Source: Deltaproteobacteria bacterium (lineage in GTDB: Bacteria > Myxococcota_A > UBA9160 > SZUA-336). From it: a stretch of DNA of 64,000 bases. Below are positions 57,547 to 64,000 of the stretch, in pieces. Within the stretch, counting starts at the first letter, position 1; each line of letters begins with the position of its first letter. The position numbers and the translations under genes were made by a program. Location of the stretch: positions 166,604 through 230,603 of the forward strand of contig JAJDAJ010000037.1 in assembly GCA_029261925.1 (NCBI GenBank), read 5' to 3'. Under the pieces are notes generated by a model, which saw only the letters and a program-made list of their open reading frames with translations, made no database searches and had not been told where the DNA came from.

Positions 57547-58464
57547 GTCCCAGTCGGCCAGGTCGCTGCCGGGCGAGCTCACGGCCAGCGCCCGGGCCCC
57601 CGGCCGCAGCTCGAGCGCAGCTGCCGCCCGGCCGGCCTCGTCGACCGAGCCGAAGCGACCGTAGACCGTCGGACCGCTGCCGCTCATGCCGCTGATTCTC
57701 GCCCCTGCGCGCTCGAGCGCCAGCCGCGCCCGGCCGATCTCCGGATGCGCCGCGGCCGCCGCCGGCTCGAGGTCGTTGCAGGGCGCCGCGTCGAGCTCCC
57801 CTGCCGCGATCCGCGCCGCCTGGCCCGAGGCGCTGCGCGGCAGCTGGACGCGGCGCGAGGCCTCGCCATACGCCCAGGGTGTCGGGACGCCGAAGTCGAA
57901 CGCGACGAGCACCCAGTGCATCTCCGGCACCCCCGCCAGCGGCTCGAGCACGTCGCCGACCCCGCGCCCGAGCGCCGGGCGAGGATCGAGGAAGAACGGT
58001 ACGTCGGCACCCAGCGCCCGGGCGATCGAGCGGCGCCGCTCCCGCCCCAGATCCGCGCCCGCCAGCGCCTCGACCCCGAGGATCGCCATCGCCGCATCCG
58101 ACGATCCCCCCCCCAGCCCGGCAGCCACGGGAATGCGCTTGTGAAGGCGGATGCACAATCCGGCCTCCCATCCGAGCGCCTCCATCGCCGCCCGGCAGGC
58201 GCGAATCGCCAGATTGGAGGCGTCTCGGGGCACTCTAGCTCCGGTGCCACCCTCTTTTCCCACGTTGGGTGGCACCACGCCGCCGCCGGAGCCCACGAGC
58301 TCCAGGCGCACGCCCTCTGCCGGAGGTCGAGCCTCCAGCCAGAGCTCGTCGTACAGCCGAAGGGGCAGGAAGACGGTCTCGATGTCGTGGTAGCCGTCGT
58401 CGCGGCGGGCGATCAGCTCGAGCCCCAGGTTGAGCTTGGCCGGCGCGAGCAGACGCAGGCTCAT
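57526..58464 (-). CDS. ispE: 4-diphosphocytidyl-2-C-methyl-D-erythritol kinase
   Basis: LLAPAKLNLGLELIARRDDGYHDIETVFLPL; RIPVAAGLGGGSSDAAMAI; ISGMSGSGPTVYGRF. 3' end overlaps tRNA-Gln; carries an in-frame palindromic segment at 58243-58276. Confidence 0.92.
   Translation of the reverse strand: MSLRLLAPAKLNLGLELIARRDDGYHDIETVFLPLRLYDELWLEARPPAEGVRLELVGSGGGVVPPNVGKEGGTGARVPRDASNLAIRACRAAMEALGWEAGLCIRLHKRIPVAAGLGGGSSDAAMAILGVEALAGADLGRERRRSIARALGADVPFFLDPRPALGRGVGDVLEPLAGVPEMHWVLVAFDFGVPTPWAYGEASRRVQLPRSASGQAARIAAGELDAAPCNDLEPAAAAAHPEIGRARLALERAGARISGMSGSGPTVYGRFGSVDEAGRAAAALELRPGARALAVSSPGSDLADWDWGVAKR
58243..58276. repeat. Perfect inverted repeat inside ispE
   Basis: GGTGCCACCC-tcttttcccacgtt-GGGTGGCACC; 10-bp perfect arms, 14-nt loop. 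Confidence 0.9.
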
Positions 58465-58784
58465 CCGGCGGACTTGCCGAGCTCCACGTACTTGAGGCGA
58501 AGCTCGTGCAGCACGCTCTCGAGCAATCGCTCCTCGCCCTCGTCGAGGTTGCCCTGCGTCTTGGCCCGCAGGACCTCGAGGATGTCGATCGTCTGCCGCG
58601 CCAGCGGCAGGTCCACCTCGGGCTTGGGCCCGCCGGGCTCGGCCTCCATGCCCAGGTGCATCATCGCCGACGCCGAGAGCGACAGCACCAGCGTGCTGAA
58701 GCTCATCTCGGGCAGCGCGCCGGCGCCGCCGGCCGGCTCCTCGTCCATCTGGAAGCCGCGGGGTCCTCCCTGCTCCTTGCTCAC
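58461..58784 (-). CDS. DUF1844 domain-containing protein
   Basis: MSFSTLVLSLSASAMMHLG...LPLARQTIDILEVLRAKTQGNLDEGEERLLESVLHELRLKYVEL; GTG start. Confidence 0.85.
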   Translation of the reverse strand: MSKEQGGPRGFQMDEEPAGGAGALPEMSFSTLVLSLSASAMMHLGMEAEPGGPKPEVDLPLARQTIDILEVLRAKTQGNLDEGEERLLESVLHELRLKYVELGKSAG

Positions 58785-59458
58785 GTCGCTTCCTCCGGGT
58801 CGGGTTGCTCCGGCTCCGATGGTACCGCGGCGCCGGGCGCGGTCGGGTCGATGCCGGTGCGCTCCAGCTCGCGCAGGTGCGCGCGGGCGAGGCGTACGCG
58901 CTCGATCGCGGTCCAGGTCGCGGCTGCCGCAATCAGCAGCAGCGCCGGTGCCAGCCAGGTGGTCAGGCCGCCGACGATCAGCACGATGAAGCGCTCGAAG
59001 CGCCCCATCGGACCCTCGGCCAGGCTGTGGAGGTGAACCTCGGCGCGGGCCCGGGCGTAGCTGACCAGGAACGCCGCGGTCGCCGCCCACAGCGCCAGCG
59101 CGGTCAGCCACGCCCCGGCGCCCCGCGCGCCGGCCAGGGCGATGCCGCCGAAGATCAGCATGTCGCCGACGCGATCGAGGCTGGAGTCCAGGAAGCCGCC
59201 GGCCAGCGACGCGCTGCCGCGGCGCCGGGCCACCACGCCGTCGACCAGGTCGCACCAGCCCGCGACCATCAGCACGAGCGCGGCCACGATGGGGCTGCCG
59301 AGCGCGAACGCGGCGCCGGCCAGGCCGCACAAGACGGTTCCGATCGCGGTCAGGGCGTCGGGGTGGAGCTCGACGCGGTCCACGAACGGGAAGATGCGCC
59401 GGATCAGCAGGTCCGGATCGCCCCCGAGCCAGCGCTTGAAGGATGGGAGGGCACCCAC
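58781..59458 (-). CDS. CDP-alcohol phosphatidyltransferase family protein
   Basis: MVAGWCDLVDGVVARRRGSASLAGGFLDSSLDRVGD (DGxxAR-x8-G-x3-D-x3-D type motif); TM-rich. Confidence 0.88.
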   Translation of the reverse strand: MGALPSFKRWLGGDPDLLIRRIFPFVDRVELHPDALTAIGTVLCGLAGAAFALGSPIVAALVLMVAGWCDLVDGVVARRRGSASLAGGFLDSSLDRVGDMLIFGGIALAGARGAGAWLTALALWAATAAFLVSYARARAEVHLHSLAEGPMGRFERFIVLIVGGLTTWLAPALLLIAAAATWTAIERVRLARAHLRELERTGIDPTAPGAAVPSEPEQPDPEEAT

Positions 59459-59472
59459 CCGTGGCTACCTCG

Positions 59473-59742
59473 CTACAGCTCCGCGTCCAGCGGCTGCGCC
59501 GGCGGCTCGGGCAGCGCCGGCGGCTTGGGATTGCGCGCCTCCTCGATGCGCCGCTCCACGCGCTCGGCGCGCAGCTCCGCCTCGGCGAGGAGCTCCTGCT
59601 TGAGGCTCTCGAGCTCGTCGTCGTCGACCTCGCGCAGGTTGTCCGACAGGTCGGGCAGCGAGTCGAGCACGTCGGATATGTCCGAGCCGATACCCGAGCG
59701 CTGGAGCCGGTCCTGTAGGCGCCGGTCCGGGAGCGTCGACAT
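59473..59742 (-). CDS. Hypothetical small acidic/coiled protein
   Basis: 89 aa ORF in the correct strand context: MSTLPDRRLQDRLQRSGIGSDISDVLDSLPDLSDNL... Confidence 0.5.
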   Translation of the reverse strand: MSTLPDRRLQDRLQRSGIGSDISDVLDSLPDLSDNLREVDDDELESLKQELLAEAELRAERVERRIEEARNPKPPALPEPPAQPLDAEL

Positions 59743-59882
59743 GGGCGATCCTCCGCAGCAGGGGCGGCGTGGGTCAACGCCGCAGGGCGCGGGAGTCTAG
59801 CCGCGAACGCCCGCAGCGTCGAATCCGGCGGCGGCCCGGACCCTTGTGGGCCCGCGGCCGGGCCGTACACTCCGCCGTCGTC

Positions 59883-60752
59883 GTGCTGCGCAGGCCCCAC
59901 CGAGAACGCTCCCTGACCCTGCCGGGCCTCTGCCTGACGCTCGGCCTCGGCCTGGCCGCCTGCGCCAGCGACGAGCCCCCGCCACCGCCCGAGCCGGAGC
60001 CGGAGCCCACGGCCGAGGAGCACTACCAGCGCGGCCTCGAGATCCTCGAGGGCGAGCGGCTGCTCTTCTTCTTCCGCAGCGTGGACTACCCGGCGGCGAT
60101 CGAGGCCTTCCAGCAGATCATCGACAGCTACCCGTACAGCGAGTACGCGACGCTCGCCGAGCTGAAGATCGCCGACGTGCACTTCCGGCGCCGCGACTAC
60201 GAGGAGGCAGCCAGCTTCTACCAGGACTTCGTCGAGCTGCACCCCTCGCACCCGGAGGTCCCGTACGCGATCTACCGCAACGGACTGTGCAGCTTCGAGC
60301 GCATGCGGGAAGCCGACCGCGACCAGGAGCCCACGCGCCAGGCGATCGCGCAGTTCGAGGCCCTGCTGCAGCGCCATCCCGACGCCCCGGTCGCGGACGA
60401 CGCGCGTCGCAAGCTCGAGGAGGCGCGCACCCGCCTGGCCGAGCGCGAGATCCGCGTGGCCGACTTCTACTTCGACCAGGGGATCTACCACGCGGCAGTG
60501 CACCGCTACCGGCGCGCGCTCGAGGCCTATCCCCAGCACGCGGACCGCGCACTGAGCCGCGCCCGCCTGGGGATCTCGCTCGCGCGCACCAGCCGCCCGC
60601 TCGAGGCCGAGCAGCTGCTGCGCCAGGCGCTCGCGGTCGCCGAGGACGACGACCTGCGCGAGCGCATCCTGGAGGAGCTCGACCGCCTCGCCGAGCTCCC
60701 CGTCGGCCTCTCGGACGGCCGCGGTGGCGGCGGGGACTTCGTCGGCGAGTAG
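59883..60752 (+). CDS. bamD: Outer membrane assembly lipoprotein BamD/YfiO-like (TPR)
   Basis: LGLAAC lipobox; DYPAAIEAFQQIIDSYPYSEYATLAELKIADVHFRRRDYEEAASFYQDFVELHPSHPEVPYAIYRNGLC. Confidence 0.85.
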   Translation: MLRRPHRERSLTLPGLCLTLGLGLAACASDEPPPPPEPEPEPTAEEHYQRGLEILEGERLLFFFRSVDYPAAIEAFQQIIDSYPYSEYATLAELKIADVHFRRRDYEEAASFYQDFVELHPSHPEVPYAIYRNGLCSFERMREADRDQEPTRQAIAQFEALLQRHPDAPVADDARRKLEEARTRLAEREIRVADFYFDQGIYHAAVHRYRRALEAYPQHADRALSRARLGISLARTSRPLEAEQLLRQALAVAEDDDLRERILEELDRLAELPVGLSDGRGGGGDFVGE

Positions 60753-60767
60753 ACCGCGCGCCGTGCG

Positions 60768-61691
60768 CTATGCGGGATCGAGGCCCAGCGCCGGGTGACG
60801 CTCCGCCACCATGCGCCGCATGCCGTCGCGCCAGCGCACCTTGCACGGACCCGTGGCCGCGCGTCGTCGCGCCGGATCCAGGTTGAAGTGCTGGATCGCG
60901 TCGGGTGTGCGCTCGAAGACCGGCTCGATGCCGGCCAGCTCCCCGAGGTAGCGGCAGTAGTCCACCACGTCGACGGGCTCGTCGCCGCCCCAGTTGACGA
61001 GCGTGGCGGGTGAGCTGGCCGCCTCCAGTAGCCCGGGCACGTGCGCGCGGATGTCGTCGTCGTGGATCGGGCTGCAGATCGACGGGCGATCATCGAGGAC
61101 GGGGATCGGCTGCCGCTCGACGAGCAGGTCGAGCTGGTAGGCCGGCAGGCCCCCGAGGGGCCCGTACGAGACGTTCATTCGCGCGATCGTCGTGGGCAGG
61201 CCCAGGTCGCGGGCCGCGAAGCGCGCCGTGGCCTCCTGCGCGATCTTGGTGATCGGGTAGGTCGGCGAGTAGGGCTGCGAGCTGACGCCCAGCGGATCGC
61301 TCTCGACCACGGGTCCGCCGTCGACCCGCGGCTCGTACACGCCGCTGGTCGAGACCACCAGGCACGCGCTGGCGTCGCGATAGCGGCTCATCAGCAGGCC
61401 CGTGCCCTCGGCATTGATGCGCAGCGCGCGGTCGTAGTCCAGGCCCGGAGCCTGGAAGATCGCCAGGTGCAGCAGGTAGTCGAAGCCGTCGGGCAGCCCG
61501 GAGAAGTCGGGATCCTCCAGGTCGACGACCCGCGTGTGCATGCCCGCCGCCTCGCAGCGCTCGCGCGAGCCGTCCTGCGAGAAGCGTGCGATGCCCCAGA
61601 CCTCGTTGTCGCGCGCCAGCTCCCGCGCCAGCGGAAAGGCGATCTGCCCGGCGGGCCCCGTGACCAGAAGGCGCTTGCCGCGCAGCTCCAT
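60768..61691 (-). CDS. NAD-dependent epimerase/dehydratase
   Basis: KRLLVTGPAGQIAFPLARELA; STSGVYEPR...; YSPTYPITKIAQE. Confidence 0.85.
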   Translation of the reverse strand: MELRGKRLLVTGPAGQIAFPLARELARDNEVWGIARFSQDGSRERCEAAGMHTRVVDLEDPDFSGLPDGFDYLLHLAIFQAPGLDYDRALRINAEGTGLLMSRYRDASACLVVSTSGVYEPRVDGGPVVESDPLGVSSQPYSPTYPITKIAQEATARFAARDLGLPTTIARMNVSYGPLGGLPAYQLDLLVERQPIPVLDDRPSICSPIHDDDIRAHVPGLLEAASSPATLVNWGGDEPVDVVDYCRYLGELAGIEPVFERTPDAIQHFNLDPARRRAATGPCKVRWRDGMRRMVAERHPALGLDPA

Positions 61692-62122
61692 CAGCTCTCC
61701 TCCAGCGAGGCGACCAGCGCCCGCATGCCCTCGCGCACCTCCGGCGGCGCGGGCGGGTAGTCGACCGCATCGGGCTGCGGGACGCTCGCGGGCTCGATCT
61801 CGACCCACTGGTAGCCCATCGCCGTGGGCCCCGGGGCCGCCATGTCGATGCAGTCGATGTGCCGTCCCCGCTCGAACGCCTCGAGCGCCAGACGCGTGGT
61901 CTCGCGCAGCACGTCGGCGCGCTCCATGCCGTCGAACTCGTACACGGTCATGTAGCGCGCCGCCCCCGGTGCAGCGTCCGGATCCATCCAGCGTCGCGCG
62001 CCCACGAAGCCCGGCGCGCGCGACAGGTCGGGCAGGTGCACGTGGGTGTACCAGCGGTTGAACTCGTCCTCGCGCGCGGGATCCGTGCAGCGCGTGAACA
62101 TGACGTGGAGGCAGCGCGGCAT
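61691..62122 (-). CDS. EthD/dimeric alpha-beta-barrel-like protein
   Basis: HVMFTRCTDPAREDEFNRWYTHVHLPDLSRAPGFVGARRW. Confidence 0.7.
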   Translation of the reverse strand: MPRCLHVMFTRCTDPAREDEFNRWYTHVHLPDLSRAPGFVGARRWMDPDAAPGAARYMTVYEFDGMERADVLRETTRLALEAFERGRHIDCIDMAAPGPTAMGYQWVEIEPASVPQPDAVDYPPAPPEVREGMRALVASLEES

Positions 62123-62176
62123 GCCGCCAGCATATCCGCGCCGGCCCGCGACCGCGCGATCTGGTACAACGCCCCC

Positions 62177-63109
62177 ATGGACGTGCTGCGCACTCCCGAG
62201 GAGCGCTTCCGCGACCTGCCCGGCCACGACGTCGAGCCGCGCTGGGTGGAGGTCCCGGCCGCTGACGACGTCCCGCCGCTACGCATGCACCACGTCGACG
62301 AGGGTCCGCGCGACGCGCCCGTGGCCCTGCTGATGCACGGCGAGCCGACGTGGTCGTACCTGTATCGCCGCGTGGTGCCCCGCCTGGTCGATGCCGGTAT
62401 CCGCGCCGTCGCGCCCGACCTGATCGGCTTCGGGCGCTCCGACAAGCCGGCCTCGCCGCGCGACTACAGCTTCGCGCGCCACCTGGCGTGGGTGCGCTCG
62501 CTGGTCGAGCAGCTCGACCTGCGCCGCGTCACGCTCGTGTGCCAGGACTGGGGCGGGCCCATCGGCCTGGGCGTGCTGGCGGCCGCGCCCGAGCGCTTCG
62601 ACGCGGTCGTCGCGGCCAACACGATCCTGCCCACGGCCGACCCGGAGCTGACCGACGGCGTGCTGGAGTGGCGCAGCGACGCGCTGCTGTCGTGGATCGT
62701 GGGCTCGCAGCGCACGCCGGAGTTCTCCGCCGGCGAGATCGTCCGCGGCGTCTGCGCCCGCCCGGTTTCCGACGCGGTCGTCGCGGCCTACGACGCGCCC
62801 TTTCCGGACGAGCGCTACCGCGCCGGCGCGCGCCAGTTCCCGCTGCTGATCCCGATCACGCCCGACGACCCCGGGGCCGCCCTCAACCGGGAGACCTGGA
62901 AGGTGCTCCAGGGCTTCGAGCGACCCTTCGTCACCGCGTACAGTGACGGTGATCCGTCGACCGCGGGCTGGGACGCGATCTTCCGCGCGCGCGTGCCCGG
63001 CGCCCGCGGCCGCGAGAACGTCACCATCGAGCGCGCCGGCCACTTCCTGCAGGAGGACGCCGGCGAGGAGCTCGCGCAGATCATCATCGACACCGTCCGC
63101 GGCGCGTAG
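62177..63109 (+). CDS. Haloalkane dehalogenase-like alpha/beta hydrolase
   Basis: LLMHGEPTWSYLYRRVVPRLVDAGIRAVAPDLIGFGRSDKP; LVCQDWGGPIGL nucleophile elbow; AGHFLQED. Confidence 0.88.
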   Translation: MDVLRTPEERFRDLPGHDVEPRWVEVPAADDVPPLRMHHVDEGPRDAPVALLMHGEPTWSYLYRRVVPRLVDAGIRAVAPDLIGFGRSDKPASPRDYSFARHLAWVRSLVEQLDLRRVTLVCQDWGGPIGLGVLAAAPERFDAVVAANTILPTADPELTDGVLEWRSDALLSWIVGSQRTPEFSAGEIVRGVCARPVSDAVVAAYDAPFPDERYRAGARQFPLLIPITPDDPGAALNRETWKVLQGFERPFVTAYSDGDPSTAGWDAIFRARVPGARGRENVTIERAGHFLQEDAGEELAQIIIDTVRGA

Positions 63110-63131
63110 CCGGCGGGCGCAGGAGACCCCG

Positions 63132-63800
63132 GTGGAGCTCTACGAGGTCATGCGCACCACGTTCGCGGCGCGCACCTACACCGACGACCCGCTGCCCGAC
63201 GCGGTGCTGCACCGCATCCTGGACGTCGCGCGCTTCGCGCCCAGCGGCGGCAACCGCCAGGGCTGGCGCGTGATCGCCGTGCGCTCGCGCGAGACGCGCG
63301 AGGCCATCGCCGAGCTCGTCAAGCCCGTCGCCCGGCGCTACCTGGCGCAGCGCGCCGCCGGCGAGTCGCCGTTCAACACCGTGAACCCCAGCCGCGTGGA
63401 CGAGGCGACCGTCACCGCGACCGAGCCGCTCCCCGACCTGTACGAGCCGCTGCTGCGCGCGCCGGTGGTGCTCCTGGTCTGCGTGGACCTCGCGGTCGTC
63501 GCCGCGGTCGATGCGCACCTGGACCGGGTGGGCATCGCCGGCGGCGCCTCGGTGTACCCGTTCTGCTGGAACGTCCTGCTTGCGGCGCGCGCCGAGGGCT
63601 ACGGCGGCGTCATCACCACGCTGCCGATCGCGCGTGAGCCCGAGCTGCGCCCCCTGCTCCACCTGCCCGACCACGTCGCGGTCGCCGCCGTGGTGCCCCT
63701 GGGCAAGCCGGTCAAGCAGCTGACCCGCCTGCGCCGCAACCCCGTCGAGTCCTTCACCGTCCATGAGACCTGGGACGGAGACGCCTTCACGGGAAGCTGA
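63132..63800 (+). CDS. Nitroreductase family protein
   Basis: VMRTTFAARTYTDDPLPDAVLHRILDVARFAPSGGNRQGWRVIAV; GTG start. Confidence 0.88.
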   Translation: MELYEVMRTTFAARTYTDDPLPDAVLHRILDVARFAPSGGNRQGWRVIAVRSRETREAIAELVKPVARRYLAQRAAGESPFNTVNPSRVDEATVTATEPLPDLYEPLLRAPVVLLVCVDLAVVAAVDAHLDRVGIAGGASVYPFCWNVLLAARAEGYGGVITTLPIAREPELRPLLHLPDHVAVAAVVPLGKPVKQLTRLRRNPVESFTVHETWDGDAFTGS

Positions 63801-64000
63801 GCGCCCGGCCCAGCGCAAGCTACCTCCCCATCACGAGCGAGCAGGCGGATGCGCCCGATCCTGCCCGCCGCCCGGCGCGGCGCGGCGGAGTCCGACCGGG
63901 GTCGGGTCGATTCTTCCGGACGCGTTCCGGACGCGCCGCAAGGCGCACCCACGAAGCGCGCGTGAGCTCTCCCCACGTCCAGTCGGCGATCCGGAACGCG

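Overview
High-GC Gram-negative bacterial chromosome segment, tightly packed with genes (lineage not determined; gene content is compatible with a Myxococcota/'deltaproteobacterial'-type organism, which is inference only). Left part: multidomain biotin-dependent carboxylase (partial), a six-gene alternative complex III operon (actABCDEF), cstA, central-carbon genes (rpiB, class I fba, pyk), sulfite/nitrite reductase, enoyl-CoA hydratase, NSS transporter, TPP enzyme, VKOR-DsbA fusion, Mrp, thiD. Middle: efp, mpl/serine hydrolase/LD-carboxypeptidase, dnaB, rplI, rpsF, hppA, pth, rplY, prs. Right: tRNA-Gln(TTG), ispE, CDP-alcohol phosphatidyltransferase, bamD-like, epimerase, EthD-like, haloalkane dehalogenase, nitroreductase. 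The standout feature lies between prs (starts 42625) and tRNA-Gln (57472-57546). It is a ~14.7 kb array of three tandem, co-oriented two-gene units. Each unit encodes a secreted Cys-rich protein with dockerin/EF-hand-like C-terminal repeats, followed by a TonB-dependent receptor. Each unit is preceded by a nearly identical 31-bp element at a fixed 55-56 bp from the start codon, and in each unit a strong GC hairpin separates the two genes (a textbook terminator with a T5 tract in two of them). The array interrupts what is elsewhere a conserved ispE-tRNA-Gln-prs-rplY-pth neighbourhood. I regard it as the best candidate for an undescribed system. All product names come from my reading of the translated ORFs; no database search was run.
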